Source: Clostridium kluyveri DSM 555 (lineage in GTDB: Bacteria > Bacillota > Clostridia > Clostridiales > Clostridiaceae). Taken from it: 64,000 bases of DNA. Position numbers and translations under genes: made by a program. Shown here in pieces: positions 18,785-32,910 of this stretch. The notes below the pieces were generated by a model. The model had not been told where the DNA came from. It saw nothing but the letters and a program-made list of their open reading frames with translations, and ran no database searches. The number at the start of each line of letters is the position of its first letter. Within the stretch, counting starts at the first letter, position 1. The stretch lies in NCBI RefSeq assembly GCF_000016505.1, contig NC_009706.1, positions 806,001 to 870,000 on the forward strand, given 5' to 3'.

Positions 18785-18890
18785 ATCAAGAGAAACTTAG
18801 GGAATGGCCCGATGAAGTTTCAGCAACCACATTTTAATTTTATGTAAGGTGCTAAGTCCATCAGAACATAGTTCTGGAAGATGAGGTAAA
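18785..18890 (+). promoter_or_regulatory. SAM-I (S-box) riboswitch upstream of the yezD-like gene
   Basis: S-box landmarks in order: ATCAAGAGAAACTTAGGGA, GGCCCGATGAAGTTTCAGCAA, variable hairpin, AAGGTGCTAAGTCC, CAGAACATAGTTCTG, GAAGATGAGG. A terminator hairpin follows at 18938-18967. Confidence 0.93.
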
Positions 18891-18937
18891 GAAAAAACCT
18901 TTAAGGTCGATTCTTTTATATCTTAATCATGATATAC

Positions 18938-18967
18938 AACCCTCTTCTTGTTTGGAAGAGGGTTTTT
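18938..18967 (+). terminator. S-box terminator
   Basis: Stem ACCCTCTTC / GAAGAGGGT with a short loop and a run of T, the expression platform of the preceding SAM-I aptamer. Confidence 0.85.
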
Positions 18968-19013
18968 GATTTTTATATTAATAAGATTGTATAAAAGGGG
19001 GTACAATATAAAA

Positions 19014-19172
19014 ATGGAGAAAAAAATTGAAAGGAAAAATCAGATTTCGGAAGAATATATAAGAAAAATAATTGAGTCATTGAAAAATATAAGCTATGGA
19101 TCAATAACTTTGGTAATTCAAGATGGGATAGTGATTCAAGTGGAAACTAAAGAAAAAATAAGACTTAAATAA
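19014..19172 (+). CDS. YezD-family (DUF2292) small protein
   Basis: 52 residues from ATG 19014 behind AAGGGGG. The core (IIESLKNISYGSITLVIQDGIVIQVE) matches the DUF2292/YezD family of tiny proteins. These are often found beside sulfur-assimilation genes; the function is not known. Here it is the only gene directly after the second SAM riboswitch, so its expression should follow SAM level, and the suf operon is next. It was probably missed by coarse gene calling because of its length. Confidence 0.75.
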   Translation: MEKKIERKNQISEEYIRKIIESLKNISYGSITLVIQDGIVIQVETKEKIRLK

Positions 19173-19214
19173 AAGGGTATTTGTTGATTATCGTCTAAAT
19201 AAAGAGTAAAATAT

Positions 19215-19294
19215 AATCAGAAACAATGTTGAGCATTTAGGTCGGGTATTACCCTGTTTAATTGCCGGAGTAACTTTGTGGCTGATTTTTTTTA
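19215..19294 (+). promoter_or_regulatory. long-loop terminator-like leader before sufC
   Basis: AATCAGAAACAATGTT (19215-19230) pairs with AACTTTGTGGCTGATT (19272-19287) and is followed by eight T. The large loop of about 40 bases contains its own hairpin (GGGTATTACCC). It could simply terminate the yezD-like transcript, but the large structured loop resembles a riboswitch-type platform. Downstream, near 19310, GTCAAATACTCGGATTT may be an Rrf2/IscR-type site (weak). Confidence 0.45.
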
Positions 19295-19338
19295 TATTTA
19301 AATATGAGTCAAATACTCGGATTTAAAGGAGAGATAAA

Positions 19339-20085
19339 ATGTCAAATAAATTATTAGAAATAAACAATTTAAAAGTAAAGGTTGAAGATAAAGAGATATT
19401 AAAGGGAGTAAACTTAGAAGTTGGTAAAGGTAAAGTTCATGCCATAATGGGGCCAAATGGTGCGGGAAAATCTACACTTGTAAATACTATTATGGGCCAT
19501 CCTAAATATAATATGACAGCAGGAGATATAATATTTGAAGGAAAGTCTATCAGTGACTTAAAAGTAAATGAAAGGGCAAGGTGTGGAATCTTTATGTCTT
19601 TTCAATATCCACAGGAGATACCAGGTATAACTGTGGAAAATTTCTTAAGAAGCGCAAAAATCTCAGTTTCTAAAAAGAAAATAGGCATTTTGGCATTTAG
19701 AAAAATTTTGAAGGAAAAATTAGAACTTTTAAGAATAGATGAAAGTTATACTAGAAGATATTTAAATGTAGGATTTTCTGGTGGAGAAAAGAAAAAAAAT
19801 GAAATACTTCAGATGGCGGTACTTGAACCAAAACTCGCTATGCTAGACGAAACGGATTCGGGACTTGATATAGATGCAGTGAAAATAGTATCAGAAGGAG
19901 TAAGCAAGCTTATAACAAATGAGAATTCTATACTTATAATTACCCATCATAATAGTATTTTAGAGTATTTAAAACCAGATTATGTCCATATACTTGTAGA
20001 TGGAAAAATAGTTGAGACTGGGAATGCATCTTTAGCTGAAGAAATAGAGAAAAGCGGATATGATAAATTTAAGTCTTTGGTATAG
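19339..20085 (+). CDS. sufC: Fe-S cluster assembly ATPase SufC
   Basis: 248 residues. ABC-type ATPase with Walker A GPNGAGKST, signature FSGGEKKKNE (typical of SufC) and Walker B ending LDETDSGLD. With SufB and SufD it forms the scaffold complex on which Fe-S clusters are built. First gene of a five-gene suf operon. The organism encodes many Fe-S proteins in this window (hydrogenase, PduS, nitrogenase-like) that depend on such a system. Confidence 0.96.
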   Translation: MSNKLLEINNLKVKVEDKEILKGVNLEVGKGKVHAIMGPNGAGKSTLVNTIMGHPKYNMTAGDIIFEGKSISDLKVNERARCGIFMSFQYPQEIPGITVENFLRSAKISVSKKKIGILAFRKILKEKLELLRIDESYTRRYLNVGFSGGEKKKNEILQMAVLEPKLAMLDETDSGLDIDAVKIVSEGVSKLITNENSILIITHHNSILEYLKPDYVHILVDGKIVETGNASLAEEIEKSGYDKFKSLV

Positions 20086-20114
20086 TTTACTGCTTAATAA
20101 GAGAGGTGATCCTG

Positions 20115-21521
20115 TTGAAAAAAAATAAGACTTATATAAAAGATATAATAAGAAGTATTTATGATGTAAAGAACAAAGATAAATCTGTTTATAAAACGGA
20201 TAGAGGGCTTACAAAGGAGATAATAGAGGAAATATCTCATGAAAAAAATGATCCAGCTTGGATGAGGGAATTTAGGCTTAAGGCTTTGGAGATATATGAT
20301 AATATGTCAATGCCATCTTGGGGACCTGATTTAACAGATCTAAATATGGATAATATAGTTGCCTATGTAAGACCAGATACTGACATAAAACATAATTGGA
20401 GAGATGTTCCTAAGGATATAAAAAATACTTTTGATTTGCTGGGTATACCTAAAGCAGAGCAAAAATCACTAGCAGGAGTGGGTGCTCAATATGATTCTGA
20501 AGTTGTTTACCATAATGTAAGTGAGGATTTGAAAAAACAAGGTGTACTATATATGGATATGGAAACAGCCATAAGAGATTATGAAGAATTGGTCAGACCT
20601 CATTTTATGAAACTTGTACCTCCAACGGATCATAAATTTGCTGCACTTCATGGAGCGGTCTGGTCTGGTGGATCTTTTGTATATGTTCCACAGGGAGTGC
20701 AGGTTGATATTCCGATTCAATCTTATTTTAGGTTAAATGCCCCAGGAGCGGGACAATTTGAACATACCCTTATAATAGTTGAAAAAGGAGCGAAAATTCA
20801 TTATATAGAGGGCTGCTCTGCACCTAAATATTATGTGAATAATCTACATGCAGGTTGTGTAGAAGTTTATATAAGAGAAGGAGCTTCATTAAAGTATAGT
20901 ACCATAGAGAATTGGTCCAGAAATATGTATAATTTAAATACAAAAAGGGCAATAGTAGATAAAAATGGTCATATAGAATGGGTAACAGGCTCCTTTGGCT
21001 CTAAAGTGTCAATGCTGTATCCTATGAGTATATTAAAAGGCGAAGGGGCAAAATGTGACTTTACAGGGATAACTTTTGCAGGTGCTAATCAGTATTTAGA
21101 TACAGGTTCAAAGGTAGTTCATGCAGCGCCAAATACTACATCTACTGTAAATTCAAAGTCCATATCTAAAGATGGAGGTGTTGCTATTTATAGAGGACTT
21201 TTAAGTTCTACAAAAAATGCAGTTAACTCAAAATCAAGTGTATCTTGTGAATCACTCATGTTGGATAGTAAGTCCAGATCAGATACCATACCTGTTATAA
21301 ATGTATCCAATAATAATGTAGACATAGGACATGAAGCTAAAATAGGAAGAATAAGTGAGGATGCTATTTTTTATCTTATGAGTAGAGGACTCACAGAGGA
21401 AGAAGCAAAGGGTATGATAGTCACAGGTTTTGTAGAACCTATAGCGAAAGAACTTCCACTTGAGTATGCTGTAGAGATGAATAATTTGATTAAGGTAGAG
21501 TTAAAGGGAACTATAGGATAA
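20115..21521 (+). CDS. sufB: Fe-S cluster assembly scaffold SufB
   Basis: 468 residues from TTG 20115 (MKKNKTYIKD), with GAGAGGTG six bases upstream; the in-frame GTG at 20106 lies inside the ribosome site. Characteristic SufB stretches: AALHGAVWSGGSFVYVPQGV, EGCSAPKYYVNNLHAGCVEV and the C-terminal GRISEDAIFYLMSRGLTEEEA. It forms the beta-helix scaffold of the SufBCD complex. Second gene of the suf operon, 29 bases after sufC. Confidence 0.95.
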   Translation: MKKNKTYIKDIIRSIYDVKNKDKSVYKTDRGLTKEIIEEISHEKNDPAWMREFRLKALEIYDNMSMPSWGPDLTDLNMDNIVAYVRPDTDIKHNWRDVPKDIKNTFDLLGIPKAEQKSLAGVGAQYDSEVVYHNVSEDLKKQGVLYMDMETAIRDYEELVRPHFMKLVPPTDHKFAALHGAVWSGGSFVYVPQGVQVDIPIQSYFRLNAPGAGQFEHTLIIVEKGAKIHYIEGCSAPKYYVNNLHAGCVEVYIREGASLKYSTIENWSRNMYNLNTKRAIVDKNGHIEWVTGSFGSKVSMLYPMSILKGEGAKCDFTGITFAGANQYLDTGSKVVHAAPNTTSTVNSKSISKDGGVAIYRGLLSSTKNAVNSKSSVSCESLMLDSKSRSDTIPVINVSNNNVDIGHEAKIGRISEDAIFYLMSRGLTEEEAKGMIVTGFVEPIAKELPLEYAVEMNNLIKVELKGTIG

Positions 21522-21537
21522 GGAGGTATGTAGTAGG

Positions 21538-22692
21538 ATGTTCAATGAAAACAAAGACAAAGAAGTTATATTTCAGGATAAAAGGGACTTTAAGCTGAAT
21601 TTAGCCTATGTTCCCACATGGAAATATCTTGGACTAAATAATTTCCACATTAAAAATTGTAGACTTTCCAAAATAAACCCTTATAATAAGGATTATATAA
21701 ATTATAAAATTGAAGATTTTAAAGATGATGTTATAATGCCTATGAATAAAGGAATAAAAAATGAATATTTTCATGATTATCCCAGTTTTAAAAAAGCAGC
21801 TTTATTATGTGGAGATTTTGTAAACTTGGGAGAAGAGATGTTTAATTCAGGGGTATTTATAAAAGTTCCCCAAAATAGGATTCTGCATTCAAATGTGAGG
21901 CTTGATTTTAATTTGGATAAAGATAATAATATGGTCATAGATCATAATATAATCGTAGCGGAACCAAATAGTAAGGTTACTTTTATAGTAGATTATCATA
22001 CAGATAATGAAGAAATAAGTGCCTTTCATAATGGACTGACTAAAATAATTGCAAAAGATGGGGCAGAGGTGAATGTTATAAAAGTTCAAAGGATGAATAA
22101 TAAATCCTTTCATTTCGATTGGAATATGGCGCTTTTAAAGAAAAGCGCAAAAATAAATTGGATAACCATAGAAATTGGAAGTAGTATAAATGTTACAAAT
22201 TATAATTCCGATTTACTAGGAGAACATAGTGAGGTTAATATTTATTCAGCTTATATGGTGGATGGAGATAGAAAACAGGATATTTATTATACTAACAATC
22301 ATTTTGGTGAAAAGAGTGTCAGTAATATGTGGATAGAAGGAGTTCTAAAGGATAGAGCAAAGAAGACATTTAAAGGTAATATAGATTTTAAAAAAGGATG
22401 TCATGAATCCAAGGGATCACAGATAGAAGAAGTACTTCTTTTAAATTCTGAAGTGAAAACAGACTCTATTCCAATGCTTCTTTGTGAGGAAGAGGATGTA
22501 GATGGGGCACATGCAGCCAGTATTGGTAAAATAGATGAAGATGAACTTTTTTATTTAATGAGCAGAGGTTTTAATTATAGTGAGGCACAAAAGCTTGTAA
22601 TAGAAGCCAGATTCAATCCTATTTTTGATAAAATTCCTGAGGAGAATTTGAGAAAACTTTTATCTGAAGAACTTAATAGGAGGATTATATAA
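21538..22692 (+). CDS. sufD: Fe-S cluster assembly protein SufD
   Basis: 384 residues, related to SufB but with a divergent N-terminal half. The C-terminal core (DVDGAHAASIGKIDEDELFYLMSRG) is typical of SufB/SufD. It partners SufB in the SufBC2D complex and is thought to help iron entry. ATG 21538 follows AAGGAGGT; the stop overlaps the first base of sufS. Confidence 0.9.
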   Translation: MFNENKDKEVIFQDKRDFKLNLAYVPTWKYLGLNNFHIKNCRLSKINPYNKDYINYKIEDFKDDVIMPMNKGIKNEYFHDYPSFKKAALLCGDFVNLGEEMFNSGVFIKVPQNRILHSNVRLDFNLDKDNNMVIDHNIIVAEPNSKVTFIVDYHTDNEEISAFHNGLTKIIAKDGAEVNVIKVQRMNNKSFHFDWNMALLKKSAKINWITIEIGSSINVTNYNSDLLGEHSEVNIYSAYMVDGDRKQDIYYTNNHFGEKSVSNMWIEGVLKDRAKKTFKGNIDFKKGCHESKGSQIEEVLLLNSEVKTDSIPMLLCEEEDVDGAHAASIGKIDEDELFYLMSRGFNYSEAQKLVIEARFNPIFDKIPEENLRKLLSEELNRRII

Positions 22693-23954
22693 TGAATGGT
22701 TTAGATGCAAAAATAACAAATATAAATGTAAAAAAAATAAGAGAGGATTTTCCTATACTATCTATAAAAGTGAATGGAAATGATTTAGTATATTTAGATA
22801 ATGGTGCCACAACTCAAAAACCAATACCTGTGATAAAAGCTGTTGAAAACTATAATGAAAATTATAATGGAAATCCTCATAGAGGTGCTCACTATTTGGG
22901 AATCACATCCACAGAAGCCTATGAGGGAGCCCGTGAAAAAGTAAGAGAATTTATAGGAGCAAAAAAATGCTCTGAAATAATATTTACAAGAAATGCTACA
23001 GAGTCTCTCAACTTGATAGCGTATACCTACGGTATAAATTTTATAAACAAAGGGGATGAAATAGTAATTCCTATATCAGAACATCATAGTAATATACTTC
23101 CCTGGCAAATGATATCAAGGGCCAAAGGTGCAGTACTCAAATATATGTATACTGATAAAAATGGTAGACTAACTGAAGAAGAGTATAAAAGTAAAATTAC
23201 AGATAAAACAAAGCTTGTTTCCATTGCACAGATGTCCAATGTACTTGGAACAAAATATCCAGTTAAAGAAATTGCAAAATATGCTCATGAAAAAGGAGCT
23301 GTGGTTATAGTGGATGGAGCCCAGAGTGCCCCCCATATGAAAGTAGATGTGTGTGATATTGATGTAGATTTTTTTGTGTTCTCAGGTCATAAAATGTTGT
23401 CTTCCATGGGGATTGGAGTACTTTATGGAAAAGAAGAACTTCTGCTAAAAATGCCGCCTTTTTTAAGAGGAGGGGATATGATAGAATATGTCACAGAACA
23501 GGAAGCTACTTTTGCAGAACTTCCATATAAGTTTGAAGCAGGAACTCAAAATGTAGAAGGAGCTGTGTCTATTGGAGCAGCTATTGATTATTTAAATTCA
23601 ATAGGACTTGATAAGATTGAAGCATATGAAAAAGAACTTACAGAATATACACTTGAAAAAATCAGTGAAATAGAGTATGTTACAGTATATGGAGCTAAAG
23701 ATACAGAACATAGGGGAGGAATTATTTCCTTCAATGTAAAAGATGTGCATCCTCATGATGTGTCAACAATATTAAATAATTACGGAGTGGCAATAAGAGC
23801 AGGACATCACTGTGCACAGCCCCTTATGAAATATTTAGGTATACAATCATCTTCAAGAGCTAGTTTCTATTTCTATAATACCTATGAAGAAATAGATAAA
23901 TTTATAGAAGGTCTTAGGCAGGTAAGGAAGTGGTTAGGATATGGACGATCTTAA
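22692..23954 (+). CDS. sufS: cysteine desulfurase SufS
   Basis: 420 residues, group II PLP-dependent desulfurase. Visible: YLDNGATTQKP at the N-terminus, PLP lysine in FSGHKMLSSMGIG, catalytic cysteine in IRAGHHCAQPLMKYLG. It supplies sulfur to the Suf scaffold through SufU. It overlaps sufD by one base and sufU by 14, so translation is coupled. Confidence 0.95.
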   Translation: MNGLDAKITNINVKKIREDFPILSIKVNGNDLVYLDNGATTQKPIPVIKAVENYNENYNGNPHRGAHYLGITSTEAYEGAREKVREFIGAKKCSEIIFTRNATESLNLIAYTYGINFINKGDEIVIPISEHHSNILPWQMISRAKGAVLKYMYTDKNGRLTEEEYKSKITDKTKLVSIAQMSNVLGTKYPVKEIAKYAHEKGAVVIVDGAQSAPHMKVDVCDIDVDFFVFSGHKMLSSMGIGVLYGKEELLLKMPPFLRGGDMIEYVTEQEATFAELPYKFEAGTQNVEGAVSIGAAIDYLNSIGLDKIEAYEKELTEYTLEKISEIEYVTVYGAKDTEHRGGIISFNVKDVHPHDVSTILNNYGVAIRAGHHCAQPLMKYLGIQSSSRASFYFYNTYEEIDKFIEGLRQVRKWLGYGRS

Positions 23955-24381
23955 TATGATATACTCAGAAATAATAACAGAACATAATCAAGATACTACA
24001 AATAAAAGATATATAAAAGATGCAGATGTAAAAGAGAGAGGACATAATCCCAGCTGTGGAGATGATATAACTCTTTTATTAAAATTTAATGGAGATGTAA
24101 TAAGTGATTTGGCCTATGAAGGCAGTGGATGTGCTATATCTCAGGCTTCTACATCTATGATGATAGATTTGGTAAAAGGTAAAACTATTGATGAAGCTAT
24201 AGATTATGTAAATCTCTTTATAGGAATGATAAAGAAAGAAGTTACTGATGAGAAAGAATTAGAAAAACTAGAAGATGCCATTGCCCTTAAAAATATATCT
24301 ACCTTGCCTGGCAGAGTAAAATGTGCAGTGCTTGCATGGCATACTTTAGAAGAAGCTATAAAAAATAGAAAAGTAGTTTAA
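23941..24381 (+). CDS. sufU: sulfur-transfer protein SufU
   Basis: 146 residues, IscU-fold protein with the conserved zinc/sulfur cysteines: HNPSCGDDITL, EGSGCAISQAS, PGRVKCAVLAWHTLEE. SufU takes the persulfide from SufS and hands it to SufBCD. The start is either ATG 23941 or ATG 23956; the first overlaps sufS. Last gene of the operon, followed by a terminator. Confidence 0.93.
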   Translation: MDDLNMIYSEIITEHNQDTTNKRYIKDADVKERGHNPSCGDDITLLLKFNGDVISDLAYEGSGCAISQASTSMMIDLVKGKTIDEAIDYVNLFIGMIKKEVTDEKELEKLEDAIALKNISTLPGRVKCAVLAWHTLEEAIKNRKVV

Positions 24382-24387
24382 AAAAAT

Positions 24388-24435
24388 AAATCTCCTACCC
24401 TAAAATCAGTATTTTTTTAGGTGGGAGATTTTTAA
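24388..24435. terminator. intrinsic terminator after sufU
   Basis: Stem AAATCTCCTACC / GGTGGGAGATTT with an AT-rich loop and T tracts on both sides, between the convergent sufU and adenosine deaminase genes; probably works in both directions. Confidence 0.8.
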
Positions 24436-24460
24436 TTAAAAAGCTGATGATCCACATAAG

Positions 24461-25507
24461 CTATAAAATAGGATTGGTTAACTCTATTACATTTATAGCT
24501 GACAGATATTCTTCATATAGTTTATTTATATCTTCCTTAGATGCAAAGGAAGATTCTATTCCATTTTTTATAACTTTTTTTATGTCATCAAATCTAAAGC
24601 TTTGATATTTTATAAGATAATTGAATTCTTCAATTAAGTTAGTATTTGATACAGTTGTATTATCGGTATTTACTGTAATGATTAGATCTTCATCTAAATA
24701 TTTTTTTATAGGATGTTCCTGGTAAGAAGTTACAGCTGAAGTATTTACATTACTGGTTATACATACTTCTAGGGGAATTCTATTTTCTTTTAGGCAGGTT
24801 ATTATTTCTTTGTCTTTGTATGCATAAGTGCCGTGTCCTATTCTTTCCGCCCCTAAAATATTTATAGATTTTATTATGTTTTCTGGCAAACCTGTTTCTC
24901 CAGCGTGTACTGTCCGATGAAGTCCGTATTTTCTGGCTAGTGTAAAAGCTTCTTCATGAATTTCAGGAGGAAAGTCTGATTCATTTCCCGCAAGATCTAC
25001 GGCAACTACACCTTTGCCAACATATTTTTTAGCTGTATTTACAAGTTCTATTCCTTTTTCTACAGGTTCTTGTCTTAGTATACATAAAATTAAGTTAGAC
25101 ATAATATTTAAATGAGTCCTTCCGTAATTCATAGCAGTTAATACAGTATTTATAACCTGATCTAAGGTTAAACCATCTTTTAAATGATTAAAAGGGGCAA
25201 AGCGTATTTCTATATATTTTATATTTTGTTTTAAAGCATCTTCTAATAGTTCTAAGGTTACCCTATATATATGTTCTTCCTTCTGCATGATTTGTATGGG
25301 AAGGTTGAACTTATTTAAGTATTCTTTTAAAGAAGTACATTTTCCAATAACTTTAATTTCTTCTTGGAAGTTAGCTAGTTCTTTATTTGGAAGGGGTATG
25401 TTCTCTTTATAGGCAATATCTAAAATAGTTTCTGGCCTTAAACTACCGTCTAAATGACAGTGTAAATCTGTTTTGGGAATAAGTTTAAGTATTTTATTTA
25501 AATTCAT
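24461..25507 (-). CDS. add: adenosine deaminase
   Basis: 348 residues of the amidohydrolase fold. Metal histidines in [13 protein letters not shown], catalytic Glu in VHAGE, RIGHG loop, and metal Asp in NTDN (the usual text is NTDDP). It converts adenosine to inosine for purine salvage. Starts with ATG 25507 behind a GAGGAGTGA-type site. It stands alone; the neighbouring IS110 remnant is on the other strand. Confidence 0.9.
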
Positions 25508-25619
25508 TATAGTATCACTCCTCGTATAATAAGTTTATAGTAAGTTAAATAACTGCTATAGACTTATTTATTTTTTATATTTTGTATAGATTAAGAAAGC
25601 ACCTCAATTTTTCCAGTGG

Positions 25620-25962
25620 GAATTCTCCCAATTCAATATTGCTGATTCTTGTACTTTCCAAATCTATACTGTTTTAACCTATTATTTATTAACGGATTTC
25701 CTAATGCTAAAATAATCATAATGGAACTTTAGCGAAGGTTACTGCTGATCACTCCTGCAAAACACATTGTGTTATTGCCCGTAAAGCTTGCAGCCTGACC
25801 AAAGTATCATATTCTGCTTACACAAATGTTGCATCTCCTTTCGTAGCCACCAGCAAGGTCTTGCGTCTGGATGAATGCTAACTACGCGAGGTTGCAGTCA
25901 GTACTTTGGATTAGGATAATTCCTTTCTAATTTCCTCATTACTTTTGAAAGGTGGTGATTTC
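25620..25962 (+). ncRNA. IS110 left-end noncoding region, possible bridge RNA
   Basis: About 340 bases without an ORF upstream of the IS110-family transposase and, unlike most intergenic DNA here, not AT-rich. CCAAAGTA (25799-25806) pairs with TACTTTGG (25902-25909), enclosing about 95 bases with further short stems. In IS110-group elements such as IS621 this upstream region encodes a bridge RNA that specifies donor and target. The assignment here rests on position and pairing only. The exact left end is not determined. Confidence 0.4.
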
Positions 25963-26955
25963 ATGAAGAAATTAGATTACTTATCAACTCTATTTGTTGG
26001 TATTGACATTGGTGCCAGACAAAATATTGTCTCTGCTATTAACTTTGATCAAGAATTCTTGATTAAAATGAAATCTGTTCCTAATACACAATTTGGTGCA
26101 GAGCAACTAGAAACCATGCTTGTTAAGGTATTAGAAAACTGCACTTTTAAAACTGTAATAATCGGCTTAGAATCTACTTCCTTTTACGGAGTACATATAG
26201 CTAATTTTTTATCTTCAAGTGAAGGTCTTATGCCTTACAAGCCTTATGTTTACTGCTTAAACCCTAAGGAAGTTGCTAACTACAAAGATTCCTTCAATTC
26301 TCTTGATAAAAATGACCGCATCGACTCTTTTGTTATTGCCGATTTTGCAAGAGTTGGCAGAATTCATACTGATCCCTGGCGCGGCTCTCAATATCTTGCT
26401 CTACAAAGACTTACAAGACACAGGCTTCATATTGTTGACTGCTTAACCAGAGAAAAGACTTACATGTTATCCAATGTATTTCTCAAATTTAGTGAATTTG
26501 CTTTGTTACAAGGTATTCAGCATCCTTTTTCTGATAAATATGGTGCTACTGCTTCTTCTATACTCACCGAGTTTTTGTCTTCTGAAGATATTGCAAATAC
26601 TTCAATTGAAGAGCTTGTTGACTTCGTCAGTAAAAAAAGTCGTAAACGGATTTCTAATCCTCAGATGACAGCTGAAATTCTTAAGCAGGCTGCACGTAAT
26701 TCATACCGCCTTGATAAATGTTTATATGAGCCTTTAACAACCTCAATTGCCTGTTCTTTTAACTGTATTCAGGCTTTTGAGAAAGAACTTAAAACTATTA
26801 ATAGGGCTATTGAAAAAGCTGTTATGGGAATGAACCCTTTGGAATACCAAATTTTAATGTCAATCCCTGGTTTTGGTCCTGTTTACTCTAGTGGTATTCT
26901 TTCAGAATTAGGTAGTGTTCATGCATTTATTTCTCATAAGCAAACTCAACCTTAG
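25963..26955 (+). pseudogene. IS110-family transposase, truncated at the 3' end
   Basis: 330 residues from ATG 25963 (GGTGGTGAT site). The N-terminal RuvC-like DEDD domain is present (LFVGIDIGARQNIVSAI). The C-terminal domain has just begun (SIPGFGPVYSSGILSELGSVHAF) when the frame runs into foreign sequence and stops. Intact relatives are roughly 400 residues and have the catalytic serine in the lost part. The break coincides with the 3' end of the dispersed structured repeat (copy C). The element is therefore dead as an autonomous transposon. Confidence 0.8.
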
Positions 26956-26973
26956 CCTAAGAATTACTTGATA
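26941..26973 (+). repeat. dispersed structured repeat, 3' fragment (copy C)
   Basis: GCAAACTC..CCTAAGAATTACTTGAT at the break in the IS110 transposase gene. It matches the end of copy B (GCAAGCTC..CCTAAGAATTACTTGAT), with TTGAT at 26969-26973. Only the 3' end is present. Confidence 0.5.
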
Positions 26974-27172
26974 ATATAGTATCATTATTAGTATACATTT
27001 ACAATAAAGAGACTTTAATGTATGTTAATACATTATTTGTCTAAATGTAATATTTGATAGTATAATTTATGTTTTAAAGTAAATAAATGTATTATATTAA
27101 TTATTGCAATATATGAAATAAAGTAATACAATAAAAAAGGTTGTAAAAAATTAATAAATGGAGTGAAGATTT

Positions 27173-27343
27173 ATGAAACGAATAGAGCAACTTAGAGAAA
27201 GATTAAATGAACTGGTTGTTAAAAGTGATGTATTATATAGAGGAGAAGTATTGAAGTTAAGTCAGGAATTAGATGAGTTAATATATATTCAATATAACAA
27301 GAACATTAAAGAGAATGGTGATGGTTTTCAATATGATATGTAA
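27173..27343 (+). CDS. Spo0E-family sporulation phosphatase-like protein
   Basis: 56 residues, from ATG 27173 behind GGAG. Two short helices with the family signature SQELDELI. Spo0E-type proteins remove phosphate from Spo0A~P and so delay sporulation. The small size and the motif fit well. It stands alone between the IS110 remnant and the rRNA operon. Confidence 0.75.
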   Translation: MKRIEQLRERLNELVVKSDVLYRGEVLKLSQELDELIYIQYNKNIKENGDGFQYDM

Positions 27344-27567
27344 AAATGATTTTAAATGTATTGGAAAAGTATGAGGTATTGGTATCCTAAATATAAAATT
27401 TATTTGTACATATTACATTTAAAATGAAAAGCTTGTGTGTATAAATTTTTATAAAATCATATAATGTATGATAAAAGCATATAATGCTATAAGTCCTCTT
27501 ACTGTTCCAATTACTTTATAGGATTAAATGAATCAATTCTTATAAAATAAAAAGTGATATAATAATG

Positions 27568-27596
27568 TTGACAAAGGGAAAATGAGATGATATACT
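27568..27596 (+). promoter_or_regulatory. rRNA operon promoter
   Basis: Consensus TTGACA (27568-27573) and TATACT (27591-27596) with a 17-base spacer, about 330 bases upstream of the 16S gene. The leader between them has no ORF. Confidence 0.8.
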
Positions 27597-27790
27597 GTAA
27601 AAGCTGTCTGGGGAAAACAGGCGGCAGTAAAGATAAAATGTGATCCTTGAAAATTAAACAGAATGAATGAAGATAGGTAAACTTATTTATTAAGAATAAA
27701 CCAGCAATTCTTTTGAGCTGCGAGAGCAGTAAAGAGAGTAATTTCGTAATGTAGTATATTCAAGCAGTATTCTGCTGAAAGAGATATACT

Positions 27791-27909
27791 AAAATTACTA
27801 GTAGCGAGTACAGCGAGGAAAAGGCTGAATGAGGAGCGGAACTTACTTATGTAATTGAGCACCGGAATGAGGCATTTGACGAAGCTGGGCGAAGCTAATA
27901 GTAATTTTC
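27791..27909 (+). repeat. rRNA leader segment, copy before 16S
   Basis: About 119 bases closed by AAAATTACTA / TAGTAATTTT, so it can fold as a long stem-loop. It is closely similar to 29805-29923 in front of 23S (shared blocks GAGGAGC, AGCACCG, TTGACGAAGCTG, GCGAAG). Probably an rRNA processing or antitermination element. Confidence 0.6.
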
Positions 27910-27929
27910 AACAGAGTCAAATAAAACTT

Positions 27930-29449
<1,520 letters not shown>

Positions 29450-29804
29450 TCGAAAGGCTGGGAAAAAACCTGCCTTAAAAGCTGGAATTTGAGATAAATA
29501 AGTTGCCCTTTATTCTGTTTAATTTTGAGGGATCATAGTCAGTTGACGATAAAGGATTGACAGTTAGATTCCTATTTCAATTGAGCAGTGCAGACTGTAA
29601 TAATAAATTGTGCACTGTGAATAGTAAATTGAAATAAAATTGTCCTTTGAAAATTGCACAGTAAATAAAAGAAGTAAAGCTAAGGTTAGAAATAACCTTT
29701 GTAGTGGATAAGTATAAATGAGTTTATGCTTATTTTAATAAGATGTAGTTCCTATATTAATATAATTGAGAATAAAGTTTTAATTATATTTACGTAGGAC
29801 AAAG

Positions 29805-29923
29805 AAAATTAGTGATAACGAGCAGAGCAAGGAAAGACTTGAGTGAGGAGCAGAGTTTACTTGTGTAAATAAGCACCGCAGGGAAAGGCTTGACGAAGCT
29901 GTGCGAAGTTAGCAGTAATTTTC
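29805..29923 (+). repeat. rRNA leader segment, copy before 23S
   Basis: Second copy of the 27791-27909 segment in the 16S-23S spacer, ending just before 23S. Terminal bases AAAATTA..TAATTTT pair. The spacer (29444-29929) holds no tRNA gene that I can see. Confidence 0.6.
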
Positions 29924-29929
29924 GGTAAT

Positions 29930-32826
<2,897 letters not shown>

Positions 32827-32910
32827 AAATAATATTTACTGTGCAATTTTGAGGGGATACTATAAAAAATATATGGATTAGATTATTGTTAAGATTAATG
32901 TAAAGTTTTA

